Of a stretch of DNA of 8,688 nucleotides, positions 1 to 5,963 are shown piece after piece. Under the pieces are notes generated by a model. It saw nothing but the letters and a program-made list of their open reading frames with translations, made no database searches and was not told the DNA's origin. Origin of the DNA: Ruminococcaceae bacterium UBA5904 (GTDB taxonomy: Bacteria; Bacillota; Clostridia; Oscillospirales; Acutalibacteraceae); NCBI GenBank assembly GCA_002431305.1, contig DJEG01000007.1, positions 1-8,688 on the forward strand, in the 5' to 3' direction. The position numbers and the translations under genes were made by a program. Numbering within the stretch: position 1 is the first letter of the stretch; every line of letters starts with the position of its first letter.

Positions 1-872
1 GCCGCGTAATCTCTGAACGAATCCGTCAGAGCCTCGCCGAAGCATACTGCCTTTGCCGCAATGATATGCTCAAGCGGGCCGCCCTGAATTCCGGGGAATA
101 TATTTTTATTAATCTTCTTTGCGTATTCCTCGTTATTTGTAAGAATGAGACCGCCTCTCGGTCCTCTTAACGTCTTATGCGTAGTAGTCGTAACAACGTC
201 GGCGTACTCTATGGGATTCATGTGAACTCCGCCCGCGACGAGTCCCGCAATATGCGCCATGTCGACCATTAAAAGCGCGCCGTTTTCGTGCGCTATGTCG
301 GCGAGCATGTCAAAACGAATTTCTCTCGAATATGCGCTCGCGCCCGCTACTATCATTTTCGGTTTAATTTCTGCGGCCTTATCGGCAAGAGCGTAATAAT
401 CTATATATCCGTCGTCGTTTACGCCGTATGAAACGAAGTTATAAAGCCGTCCGCTGAAATTTACGGGACTTCCGTGCGTAAGATGTCCGCCCTGCGAGAG
501 ATCCATTCCCATTACGGTGTCGCCCGGCTCGAGAAGCGAGAAATAAACAGCCATATTCGCCTGCGACCCGCTGTGAGGCTGAACGTTAGCAAATTTCGCG
601 CCGAAAAGTCTGCACGCTCTCTCTATCGCAAGATTCTCGACTATGTCGACATCCTGACAACCGCCGTAGTATCTCTTTCCGGGATATCCCTCGGCATATT
701 TATTTGTAAGCACGCTTCCGGCGGCAGCCATAACCGCAGGTGAAACAATATTTTCACTCGCTATAAGCTCTATATTTCTTCTCTGACGCTCAAGTTCTTT
801 CTGCATAGCCTCGGCGACCTGCGCGTCGGTTTTTGCGATAAGACCTATATCGTCAAGCATATCTTTATACAT
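1..872 (-). CDS. glyA: Serine hydroxymethyltransferase, 5' part (cut by left edge)
   Basis: PLP enzyme that interconverts serine and glycine while passing the one-carbon unit to tetrahydrofolate; cytosolic. The first 290 residues are present and open to base 1; the family is about 410 residues, so the C-terminal third lies outside. Visible family motifs in order: IASEN near residue 35, [27 protein letters not shown] with the PLP-contacting Asp204 and His207, and [14 protein letters not shown] with the Schiff-base Lys at about residue 233 (Lys229 in E. coli; the same +4 offset holds for the Asp and His), then [11 protein letters not shown]. The ATG at 872 is chosen because AGGAG (888-884) precedes it at a workable distance and the product starts MYKDM, a normal GlyA beginning. 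It is divergent from the dehydrogenase gene at 1031. Identification is secure; only completeness is unknown. Confidence 0.97.
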   Translation of the reverse strand, partial: MYKDMLDDIGLIAKTDAQVAEAMQKELERQRRNIELIASENIVSPAVMAAAGSVLTNKYAEGYPGKRYYGGCQDVDIVENLAIERACRLFGAKFANVQPHSGSQANMAVYFSLLEPGDTVMGMDLSQGGHLTHGSPVNFSGRLYNFVSYGVNDDGYIDYYALADKAAEIKPKMIVAGASAYSREIRFDMLADIAHENGALLMVDMAHIAGLVAGGVHMNPIEYADVVTTTTHKTLRGPRGGLILTNNEEYAKKINKNIFPGIQGGPLEHIIAAKAVCFGEALTDSFRDYA

Positions 873-895
873 TAATAATCACGCTCCTGCCGATT

Positions 896-924
896 ATTTT
901 ATCATACTATTTTTTATGATTCAA
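896..924 (-). promoter_or_regulatory. Probable sigma-A promoter of glyA
   Basis: On the minus strand, TTGAAT (924-919) and TAAAAT (901-896) are separated by exactly 17 bases. Transcription would begin near 889, giving a leader of about 17 bases with AGGAG at its very front. An inverted repeat ATCATA (901-906) / TATGAT (915-920) lies in the spacer and could be an operator, but it is short and AT-rich. The -35 is only 4/6 consensus. Confidence 0.5.
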
Positions 925-982
925 TACCGCCGTTCATTTTCGTGCAAAACGATAAAATCACGCATTGTTTACACCATCTTTG

Positions 983-1011
983 TTGACAAACTTATTATAT
1001 ATTACTAAAAT
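983..1011 (+). promoter_or_regulatory. Sigma-A promoter of the dehydrogenase/alkD-like operon
   Basis: A perfect TTGACA (983-988) is followed after 17 bases by TAAAAT (1006-1011, 5/6). Predicted start of transcription is near 1018, directly in front of the Shine-Dalgarno sequence, so the leader is only about 13 bases long. Confidence 0.75.
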
Positions 1012-1018
1012 AAACTGT

Positions 1019-1026
1019 GAGGTGAT
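1019..1026 (+). promoter_or_regulatory. Ribosome binding site fixing the dehydrogenase start
   Basis: GAGGTGAT matches the anti-Shine-Dalgarno end of 16S rRNA over eight bases and sits four bases before ATG 1031. It rules out the longer reading from the TTG at 965, which lies upstream of the promoter. Confidence 0.85.
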
Positions 1027-1030
1027 TTTC

Positions 1031-1813
1031 ATGAAAACTGTTATAATCACGGGCGCGTCATCCGGAATTGGACGCGTTACCGCAGAGTATTTTTGCGACA
1101 GAGGATATAAGGTTTACGGAGTCGCAAGACGCGAATTTAAAAGCGATAAATTTACGTCCGTAAAGGGTGACGTAAACGACTACGAAGCCATGGGTGCGGT
1201 ATTTGAGGATATTTATAAAAAGGAAGGACATATCGACATTCTCGTGAACAATGCGGGATTCGGTATTGCGGGAGCCGTCGAGGACGCAAGCGTAGAGTCG
1301 ATAGAATCGATAGTCAGAACCGACTTTACGAGCGTTACGGTTCTTTGCAAAATGATAATACCATATATGAAGAAGTCGGGCGGCAGAATTATCAATATCT
1401 CGTCCGTCGGCGCGATAATGCCCCTGCCGTATCAGGCTATGTACTCGGCTGTGAAAAGCGCGGTCGAGGTATTTTCCCGTGCGCTCGACACGGAGGTTCG
1501 CCCGTTCGGAATCAGAGTCACAGCGATTCTCCCGGGCGACACTAAGACGGATTTTACCTCTGCGAGAGTCATAGAGGACAGCGACGCAAACGGCAACAAG
1601 TCCGCGAGCATGCGCTCTATCGGTAAAATGGCTAAGGACGAGCAGAACGGCAAAGACCCCGTAACCGTAGCAAAGGACGTATTCACGGCGGCAACGAAAA
1701 ACGATCCCCCGCTTCGCATAACCGTCGGAGCGATTTCGAAAGCGGAGGTATTTTTAAGCCGTGTGTTCCCTCTTAAAGCGATTAATTATATAATAAGGAA
1801 AATGTACTCATGA
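1031..1813 (+). CDS. Classical short-chain dehydrogenase/reductase (SDR)
   Basis: NAD(P)-dependent oxidoreductase of 260 residues, the usual length of classical SDRs; substrate unknown. The nucleotide-binding motif TGASSGIG is at residues 7-14, NNAG at 73-76, catalytic Ser125, and YSAVK with Tyr138 and Lys142. Arg33-Arg34 after the second beta strand suggests NADP(H) preference (inference). The position of the fourth tetrad residue, normally Asn, reads Asp98 here when counted back from Pro111 of the following helix; this is a departure from the family pattern. No signal peptide, so cytosolic. The start at 1031 rests on the ribosome binding site and the promoter position. The stop overlaps the next gene's ATG (ATGA), indicating an operon with translational coupling to the alkylation repair gene. 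The pairing does not reveal the substrate. Confidence 0.92.
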   Translation: MKTVIITGASSGIGRVTAEYFCDRGYKVYGVARREFKSDKFTSVKGDVNDYEAMGAVFEDIYKKEGHIDILVNNAGFGIAGAVEDASVESIESIVRTDFTSVTVLCKMIIPYMKKSGGRIINISSVGAIMPLPYQAMYSAVKSAVEVFSRALDTEVRPFGIRVTAILPGDTKTDFTSARVIEDSDANGNKSASMRSIGKMAKDEQNGKDPVTVAKDVFTAATKNDPPLRITVGAISKAEVFLSRVFPLKAINYIIRKMYS

Positions 1814-2502
1814 GCGATTATTCACCCGAAATAATCAGACAGACACTTTTTGATTTAAGCGACGAAAAGTACCGTGATTTTCATTCAAAATTAATACCGA
1901 CAATTGATAAAGATACAATTATCGGCGTGAGAACTCCCGTACTAAGAGCGTACGCAAAGGAGATTTTCAAATCGGGTCTGCCCGAGGAGTTTTTATCGGA
2001 CTTACCGCATAAATATTACGACGAGAATAACCTCCACGCGTTTATTATCGCAATGATAAAGGATTATGACGAATGCTTATCGCACATAAACGCGTTTCTG
2101 CCGTTCGTCGACAACTGGGCGACTTGCGACACCATGAAACCCAAGGCATTCTTAAAACACCCCGCCGACATTTTAAATTCAGCGTTAGAATGGCTCGAAT
2201 CGGACAGAACATATACCGTACGATACGGCATTATCACGCTGATGTCACTTTTATCAACGGATGTTTTTTCCCCGTCGCAGTTAAACGCCGTTTCCGATAT
2301 AAAAAGCGAGGAATACTATATCAATATGGCTCAGGCGTGGTACATTGCCGAGGCTCTGACAAAGCGGTATGATTCGGCGATTGAGCTAATAAAAAAGCGC
2401 AGACTTGACAGATGGACTCACAACAAGTCGATTCAAAAAGCGCGCGAGAGCCTCCGCATTACCCCCGAGACAAAGGAATATCTTAATACATTAAAATACT
2501 GA
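1810..2502 (+). CDS. AlkD-type DNA alkylation repair protein (HEAT-like DNA glycosylase)
   Basis: 230-residue, largely helical protein of the DNA alkylation repair family (Pfam PF08713, COG4912), which removes bulky or positively charged N3/N7-alkyl purines without flipping the base. Recognised from the N-terminal IIGVRTPVLRAYAKE stretch, the central FVDNWATCDTMKP block and the MAQAWYIAEALTK helix. Residues that line up with the known active site of Bacillus cereus AlkD (Trp109, Asp113, Arg148, Trp187, as I recall) are Trp103, Asp107, Arg138 and Trp177, so it looks catalytically complete. Length is near the family norm. ATG 1810 overlaps the upstream stop, with AAGGAA (1795-1800) as ribosome binding site. 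It converges on the Xre-type gene, the two stops being 9 bases apart, and I see no hairpin terminator between them. Paralogues in this family include non-glycosylase members, so exact substrate is unproven. Confidence 0.9.
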   Translation: MSDYSPEIIRQTLFDLSDEKYRDFHSKLIPTIDKDTIIGVRTPVLRAYAKEIFKSGLPEEFLSDLPHKYYDENNLHAFIIAMIKDYDECLSHINAFLPFVDNWATCDTMKPKAFLKHPADILNSALEWLESDRTYTVRYGIITLMSLLSTDVFSPSQLNAVSDIKSEEYYINMAQAWYIAEALTKRYDSAIELIKKRRLDRWTHNKSIQKARESLRITPETKEYLNTLKY

Positions 2503-2511
2503 TTCGAATAT

Positions 2512-2805
2512 TTACGCCTGACTGCCGAGCGCCGATTTGATATCGTTTATAACCTGCTGAATATGCGCCGCCGCGTCATCCGGAATACCCGTAACATCGA
2601 TATACCGTCTGTCGTCAAGCCCGAGAAGAAAATCCGTCGAAACATTGAAAACGCCGGAAATCTTAACGAGCATTTCGATAGACGGTTGAATATTATCATT
2701 CTCCCAGTTCGACACGCTCTGCTTTGTAACAGACAGCTTTTCGGCAAGCTCAACCTGACTCATAGACCTTGCAAGTCTCAGGGCTCTTATATTTTCATTT
2801 AACAT
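2512..2805 (-). CDS. Xre/Cro-family helix-turn-helix repressor
   Basis: 97-residue DNA-binding protein. Residues about 5-62 form a Cro/C1-type HTH domain (ENIRALRLARSMSQVELAE, KQSVSNWEN, IEMLVKISGVFNVSTDFLLG), with the helix-turn-helix at about 17-36. The remaining ~35 residues form a short acidic then helical tail, probably for dimerisation; there is no peptidase, phage-repressor or toxin-antitoxin partner domain. I chose ATG 2805 over the TTG at 2823 because GGCGGTG (2817-2811) sits just upstream of it and the HTH begins immediately. Its spacer to the divergent LRR gene carries an 11-bp-arm perfect palindrome that overlaps its own promoter region, which suggests autoregulation and control of the neighbour (inference). 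Function beyond DNA binding cannot be read from the sequence. Confidence 0.9.
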   Translation of the reverse strand: MLNENIRALRLARSMSQVELAEKLSVTKQSVSNWENDNIQPSIEMLVKISGVFNVSTDFLLGLDDRRYIDVTGIPDDAAAHIQQVINDIKSALGSQA

Positions 2806-2810
2806 AATAA

Positions 2811-2817
2811 CACCGCC
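2811..2817 (-). promoter_or_regulatory. Ribosome binding site fixing the Xre-type start
   Basis: GGCGGTG on the minus strand differs by one base from GGAGGTG and is five bases before ATG 2805. It would lie inside the coding sequence if the TTG at 2823 were used. Confidence 0.6.
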
Positions 2818-2821
2818 AAAC

Positions 2822-2827
2822 AATATA
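2822..2827 (-). promoter_or_regulatory. Possible -10 element of the Xre-type gene
   Basis: TATATT on the minus strand at 2827-2822 ends 17 bases before ATG 2805, the same spacing seen at other genes of the window. No good -35 is visible; that region is occupied by the palindrome at 2828-2852. Alternative: TACAAT (2847-2842), inside the palindrome. Confidence 0.35.
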
Positions 2828-2852
2828 AAAATTACAATACCATTGTAATTTT
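2828..2852. promoter_or_regulatory. Perfect palindrome, likely operator of the Xre-type repressor
   Basis: AAAATTACAAT and ATTGTAATTTT form perfect 11-base inverted arms around the spacer ACC. The site covers the -35/spacer region expected for the repressor gene and ends four bases before the -35 of the divergent LRR gene. Its core half-site TTGTAAT recurs at 2896-2902. Size and symmetry suit a dimeric HTH protein. Binding is inferred. Confidence 0.65.
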
Positions 2853-2856
2853 GTTG

Positions 2857-2885
2857 TTGACAGCCAATAAATACTATGGTATATT
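2857..2885 (+). promoter_or_regulatory. Consensus sigma-A promoter of the LRR gene
   Basis: Perfect TTGACA (2857-2862), 17-base spacer, TATATT (2880-2885, 5/6). Predicted start of transcription is near 2892, giving a leader of about 46 bases. The strength of the promoter fits a gene kept silent by a repressor. Confidence 0.75.
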
Positions 2886-2889
2886 TATC

Positions 2890-2914
2890 TTGTACTTGTA
2901 ATAATTTTGTACAA
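2890..2914. repeat. Inverted repeat at the LRR gene transcription start
   Basis: TTGTAC (2890-2895) and GTACAA (2909-2914) are inverted around 13 bases that contain TTGTAAT (2896-2902), the half-site of the palindrome at 2828-2852. It sits at the predicted transcription start, where a bound repressor would block RNA polymerase. A second operator is the simplest reading; short arms make chance possible. Confidence 0.4.
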
Positions 2915-2937
2915 AAATGAAAATTGGAGGTATAAAA

Positions 2938-3384
2938 ATGTTAAAATTTCCCAAACAAATAATGGCATTACTTTTGTCATTATTACTTTTAATCCCCGGC
3001 ACGGCAGTTACAGCCTTTGCAGAGTACGATACCGGTAACGGTAAAGTAATGCAAAGCGGTGACGGCTGGAAACTCTATGAAAACGGTCTGCTGTATGTGT
3101 CAGACACAGGCGAAATCATTTTAAACAAGTCCGACGATTTTGATTTGGTAACAAAACTCTATCTCACAGATAACATCGACTTCGACAATTTAAAATTTTC
3201 TTACGAAGAGCTTTCTTGGATTGAAATGGAATTCTATAAATTTGAAAATCTTGAAAGCGTCGAAGTATCGGAAACGAATCCAAATTATATATCAGTAGAC
3301 GGCGTGCTGTATGATAAAGACATTACAGAAATTAAAGTATATCTCATTTTGACGGAACGTGCACAGAGGACGGCTATGTTGTAA
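2938..3384 (+). CDS. Secreted BspA-like leucine-rich-repeat protein, N-terminal part of a disrupted gene
   Basis: 148 residues as read. Residues 1-28 are a clear Sec signal peptide (KFPKQ, a hydrophobic run, then AFA before Glu29). The mature part begins like BspA-type surface proteins (GDGWKLYENGLLYVSDTGEI at 41-60) and carries one recognisable LRR unit, LESVEVSETNPNYISVDGVLY at 105-125. Such proteins normally hold several to many repeats, so this one is very short. After IKVY (residues 132-135) the reading frame stops resembling the family and ends in LILTERAQRTAML, while a convincing continuation lies in another frame (see 3336-3620). ATG 2938 is supported by TTGGAGGT (2924-2931) eight bases upstream; the in-frame ATG at 2917 is less likely. 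Divergent from the Xre-type repressor. Probably non-functional or a remnant; host-surface adhesion roles known for the family should not be assumed. Confidence 0.75.
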   Translation: MLKFPKQIMALLLSLLLLIPGTAVTAFAEYDTGNGKVMQSGDGWKLYENGLLYVSDTGEIILNKSDDFDLVTKLYLTDNIDFDNLKFSYEELSWIEMEFYKFENLESVEVSETNPNYISVDGVLYDKDITEIKVYLILTERAQRTAML

Positions 3385-3620
3385 AAATGTGCATATTCTG
3401 CAACGAGACTCAGAAAGAAATTACAAGCATTGCAACAGGTCACGCTGACGACAACAACGACGGTTACTGCGACAAGTGCGGAGAAAAGCTCAAAACAGAC
3501 TGCTCATGCATATGCCACAAGGACAATGCAATCGCAAGACTGTTCTATAAAATAATCCGTATACTTTGGAGAATATTCGGGACTAAGAAAACCTGCACCT
3601 GCGGTGTAAATCATTATTAA
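3336..3620 (+). pseudogene. C-terminal Cys-rich tail of the same surface protein, out of frame
   Basis: This frame opens after stops at 3312, 3315 and 3333 and reads SHFDGTCTEDGYVVKMCIFC, then GHADDNNDGYCDKCGEKL, then CSCICHKDN, an amphipathic stretch (ARLFYKIIRILWRIF) and CTCGVNHY at the end. The DNNDGYCDKCGE unit and the CSC.CH...CTCG..HY ending are what I recognise as the C-terminal module of many LRR/Ig-like surface proteins in Ruminococcus and relatives. The first ATG (3387) has no ribosome binding site, so it is unlikely to be made alone. Joining the two parts needs a change of frame between 3336 and 3381; no XXXYYYZ slippery heptamer is placed for it. Most likely a deletion of intervening repeats with loss of frame. 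Confidence 0.7.
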
Positions 3621-3662
3621 TAAAAAAATTCGTCTGTCAAATTCTCAACACAGACAAAATAA

Positions 3663-3698
3663 AAAGAGGGCTGTAAACTCCGGTTTACAGCTCCCTTT
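3663..3698. terminator. Bidirectional intrinsic terminator
   Basis: AAAGAGGGCTGTAAAC (3663-3678) and GTTTACAGCTCCCTTT (3683-3698) form a 16-bp stem with one A.C mismatch and one G.U pair around a TCCG loop. A T-rich tail follows on the plus strand (TTTATTTATT) and a stronger one on the minus strand (TTTTTATTTT). It lies between the converging LRR remnant and TPM gene and serves both. Confidence 0.85.
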
Positions 3699-3716
3699 AT
3701 TTATTACCGTACTTTT

Positions 3717-4607
3717 TTAGAATCCTCTGCCTCCGCCGGAGAATCCTCCTCCCGAGCTTCCGCCTGAGAATCCGGACGAATGTCCGCCGTCGGAATGACT
3801 GTCCGGGGGCGGTTCTTTCGGTATACGTCTCGTTGTAACTACTCTGTTTATAACGTTGTCCGTAGAAGCGTTAAGATGTACGCTTGAAACCGCATTAGCA
3901 TCGATTCCCTTTACCACGCCGAACTGCTTGTATCTGCGGGTTACAATCAGCACGGAGACAACCGCGCCCGCGATTCCGCCGATTACGGCAAATAATATTA
4001 TTTTACCGGCGTTTGCCTTTATAGAGGCAGTTCTGTACGACGAGGAATCATAGTCATAATCATTATCCGAATTATTATAATCATTGTCATAATATCCGTA
4101 ATCCTCTGTCGACGGTTCTTTATTCATATAATAATCGACGCTGTTGAGGAAGTAAATAATACATCCCTTTATATCGTCGTCGACAATATAGTTTTGCAGT
4201 TCGAGCGTTATATCGTCGATATCGTATTCATTGATATGCTCGGAGCATATACCCGAAGCGAGTATGTAAACATATCTGTTACCTGCGCCGCCTAAATTAT
4301 CGACAGCCAGTATAACGCCGTTTTCCACGCTGTCGCCGTATATACTGCGGTAATAGTCGAACGCAAAATCCTTGCCCGCGTCGTCGTATGTCCCGTCATA
4401 GAAATCATCCGTTACGATATGAATGTTGATATTGTATTTCGCCGAAACCTCTTTAATAATATCCATGCATTCGTTTTTTTCGGATTCAAATAAAAATCCG
4501 GACCTGTCGTCTATAACGGTATTTGCACCGAAAACAGTCAGCGAAGCAACACATATTAATACTAAAACGGAAACCGTTACGCATATTATCCTATTCATTC
4601 TTTTCAT
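3717..4607 (-). CDS. TPM-domain membrane protein (YdjH-like)
   Basis: 296 residues. Signal peptide or first membrane segment at 7-28 (NRIICVTVSVLVLICVASL), an extracytoplasmic TPM domain (Pfam PF04536) at about 30-160 with VIDDRSGFLF and NGVILAVDN, a low-complexity Asp/Asn/Tyr stretch at 169-191, a membrane segment at 202-223 followed by RRYK, and a Gly/Ser-rich C-terminus (SGGSSGGGFSGGGRGF). This layout is the one seen in YdjH of Bacillus subtilis, which works with the zinc-ribbon protein YdjG at the membrane in the PspA stress system; here too the zinc-ribbon gene is directly upstream. ATG 4607 shares its A with the upstream TGA stop and has GGGAGGT (4622-4616) inside the upstream gene, so translation is coupled. 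A longer frame upstream of 4607 is read-through of the neighbour's coding region and is discarded. Biochemical role of TPM domains is unsettled. Confidence 0.85.
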   Translation of the reverse strand: MKRMNRIICVTVSVLVLICVASLTVFGANTVIDDRSGFLFESEKNECMDIIKEVSAKYNINIHIVTDDFYDGTYDDAGKDFAFDYYRSIYGDSVENGVILAVDNLGGAGNRYVYILASGICSEHINEYDIDDITLELQNYIVDDDIKGCIIYFLNSVDYYMNKEPSTEDYGYYDNDYNNSDNDYDYDSSSYRTASIKANAGKIILFAVIGGIAGAVVSVLIVTRRYKQFGVVKGIDANAVSSVHLNASTDNVINRVVTTRRIPKEPPPDSHSDGGHSSGFSGGSSGGGFSGGGRGF

Positions 4608-5635
4608 CAGAGTATACCTCCCATAAAAAGCATTGATAAAAACGACACGATTATTCCCGCGCCTGCAAAACAGCCCGCCGCGAGTCCCGCCAGTTTCTGT
4701 TTGGAAACGGGAAGTTCTCCGCATATCTTGCCTGTTTCGCCGTTCATGGCGTATGTATATATCTTGCCCTCGTGCTTATACGTACTGACCCATATGGGCA
4801 GTAAAACGTATTTCCAGTCCTCGTTTTTGATATCTACGTCGAACGACTCGGTTATGGTAATCGAACGCGGTATCGTTGACGACAGCTGAGAGCGTACCAG
4901 CCCTTTTATTTTGCCCTCTGCCTCGGGCTTCATCTCTTCCTCGGTAATGTCGTTTTTCTCTGCGAAAAAGCCCGACAGATACGACGTAGAGAATGGGATT
5001 ATCGAATCCCTCGTATACGGACAGACGTTAGACATCAGTTTTTTATCCTCGCCCTTCAGAGCGAACTGGGATATGCCCAATGACTTTACCTCGCCCTGTC
5101 TGAAATGCCGGTACGTTATCGTCTCCGTATACTCGGTCTCACCGTCCGTCCAGACATTGACCTCTTTCGACTGGGCGGTCATCGTACCGTCCGACAGAGA
5201 ATCAATAAGCCTGTACGGCATGTATATGCCTTTAAGCGAACTGTTCTTTTTGTCGTCACCGAACCCCTTAGGAAGAAACTTTTTCTTTTTCTTCATCTCG
5301 TCAAATTTCTGCTGTGCAAATTCCTTTGAAATTTTAAACGGAATTATGCCGTCAGGCTTAAACTCACCCGTAAGTCTGCTGTTCATCACAACGGGACTGT
5401 CGCAGAAATAGCAGAATCCCGCGGCGTCCGTTGCATCCGTTACGACCTGCGCTCCGCAGTTGGGACAAACATACTCACTGAACTGAGAATAATCGACGTC
5501 ATTTTTATTTTCGTCATTTTCAATCTGTTCAGCAGTATACACGTTATTACAAAATTCGCAAACAAATTTACCCGATTCCGGATCGAAGGATATCCCCCGT
5601 CCGCATGCGGGACATTTATATGCCGATGCCTGCAT
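4607..5635 (-). CDS. TFIIB-type zinc-ribbon membrane protein (YdjG-like)
   Basis: 342 residues. Four CxxC pairs, Cys8/11, Cys26/29, Cys57/60 and Cys75/78, form two zinc ribbons in series (KCPACGRGISF...CEFC; VCPNCGAQVV...CYFC). A Lys-rich patch (KKKKKFLPKGF, 115-125) precedes a beta-rich domain to about residue 300, and one long hydrophobic segment or tight hairpin (about 314-341) ends the chain. Databases often label this family TFIIB-type zinc ribbon or, misleadingly, primosomal protein/helicase; there is no helicase motif here. The match to B. subtilis YdjG is in architecture, length and partner gene (TPM protein), recognised from memory. Start ATG 5635 is favoured over GTG 5644, which falls within the Shine-Dalgarno sequence. 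First gene of a two-gene operon; no pspA or SPFH-type ydjI gene is adjacent. Confidence 0.82.
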   Translation of the reverse strand: MQASAYKCPACGRGISFDPESGKFVCEFCNNVYTAEQIENDENKNDVDYSQFSEYVCPNCGAQVVTDATDAAGFCYFCDSPVVMNSRLTGEFKPDGIIPFKISKEFAQQKFDEMKKKKKFLPKGFGDDKKNSSLKGIYMPYRLIDSLSDGTMTAQSKEVNVWTDGETEYTETITYRHFRQGEVKSLGISQFALKGEDKKLMSNVCPYTRDSIIPFSTSYLSGFFAEKNDITEEEMKPEAEGKIKGLVRSQLSSTIPRSITITESFDVDIKNEDWKYVLLPIWVSTYKHEGKIYTYAMNGETGKICGELPVSKQKLAGLAAGCFAGAGIIVSFLSMLFMGGIL

Positions 5636-5639
5636 TATA

Positions 5640-5646
5640 ATCACCC
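5640..5646 (-). promoter_or_regulatory. Ribosome binding site fixing the zinc-ribbon gene start
   Basis: GGGTGAT on the minus strand is four bases before ATG 5635, the same GGTGAT-N4-start arrangement as the dehydrogenase and pseudouridine synthase genes. Confidence 0.75.
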
Positions 5647-5652
5647 TTTTTA

Positions 5653-5658
5653 ATTATA
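5653..5658 (-). promoter_or_regulatory. -10 element of the zinc-ribbon/TPM operon
   Basis: A perfect TATAAT on the minus strand (5658-5653) ends 18 bases before ATG 5635. The sequence 17 bases further up (TAGAAT) is a poor -35, so the promoter may be weak or need an activator. Confidence 0.5.
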
Positions 5659-5770
5659 CAGAAAATAATCGACAAATTCTATAATATTTTGAGAAAATTT
5701 TTATAGAAAAATTGAAAAATATTATTTTTTTATCTTATTCCTGTTTTATTTTTACTGTATAAATTCAATT

Positions 5771-5782
5771 TTTATGCATAAA
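5771..5782. repeat. 12-bp perfect palindrome with TTTATGC half-sites
   Basis: TTTATGCATAAA is fully self-complementary. The half-site recurs as GCATAAA at 5849-5855 and TTTATGC at 5914-5920, the last overlapping the extended -10 of the AbrB-like gene. Could be a regulator's operator set; AT-richness makes chance recurrence a real alternative. Confidence 0.35.
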
Positions 5783-5897
5783 TAATCAACAATTTCCAAA
5801 ATTCTGTTCACAAAACACTCCTTATAATTCATATATCACACTAAAGATGCATAAAAACCGACACAACGAACCACTTTTTTACAAATACAAATAATTA

Positions 5898-5926
5898 TTG
5901 ACAAGTAGCTTTTTTTATGCTAGAAT
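5898..5926 (+). promoter_or_regulatory. Strong promoter with extended -10 for the AbrB-like gene
   Basis: Perfect TTGACA (5898-5903), 17-base spacer, TAGAAT (5921-5926, 5/6) preceded by TGC (5918-5920), an extended -10. Transcription would start near 5933, and GGAGG (5950-5954) precedes ATG 5964 by nine bases. Confidence 0.8.
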
Positions 5927-5963
5927 AAAAGTGCGTTAATATTTTTGTTGGAGGCGTTTAATT

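Larger units (their letters stand above)
5636..5963. other. AT-rich divergent intergenic region
   Basis: About 330 bases without a gene, separating the zinc-ribbon operon from the AbrB-like gene. It holds the -10 of the former, the promoter of the latter and several TTTATGC/GCATAAA elements (5771-5782, 5849-5855, 5914-5920). The remainder is a run of A/T tracts; I find no stable hairpin, riboswitch-like fold or small ORF with a ribosome binding site. Confidence 0.6.

Noticed and set aside
474..743. 89-codon plus-strand ORF inside glyA
   Set aside because: It lies entirely on the opposite strand of a secure glyA reading frame, has no ribosome binding site and resembles no family.
965..1030. 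N-terminal extension of the dehydrogenase from TTG 965
   Set aside because: It would start upstream of the consensus promoter and add 22 unrelated residues; the TGASSGIG strand begins correctly from ATG 1031.
873..1030. Riboswitch (for example glycine or THF type) in front of glyA
   Set aside because: The likely promoter leaves a leader of only about 17 bases, too short for any known riboswitch.
2806..2823. Upstream TTG start for the Xre-type repressor
   Set aside because: The Shine-Dalgarno-like GGCGGTG would then be inside the coding sequence, and the six extra residues are not part of the HTH domain.
3336..3381. Programmed ribosomal frameshift joining the two LRR parts
   Set aside because: No correctly phased slippery heptamer, no following stem-loop seen, and the gene is also abnormally short, which favours decay.
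4608..4724. 39-residue N-terminal extension of the TPM protein
   Set aside because: It overlaps the 3' end of the zinc-ribbon gene in another frame and would place the signal peptide internally; ATG 4607 has its own ribosome binding site.
4911..5411. 166-codon plus-strand ORF
   Set aside because: Antisense shadow of the zinc-ribbon gene, whose four CxxC pairs confirm the minus-strand reading.
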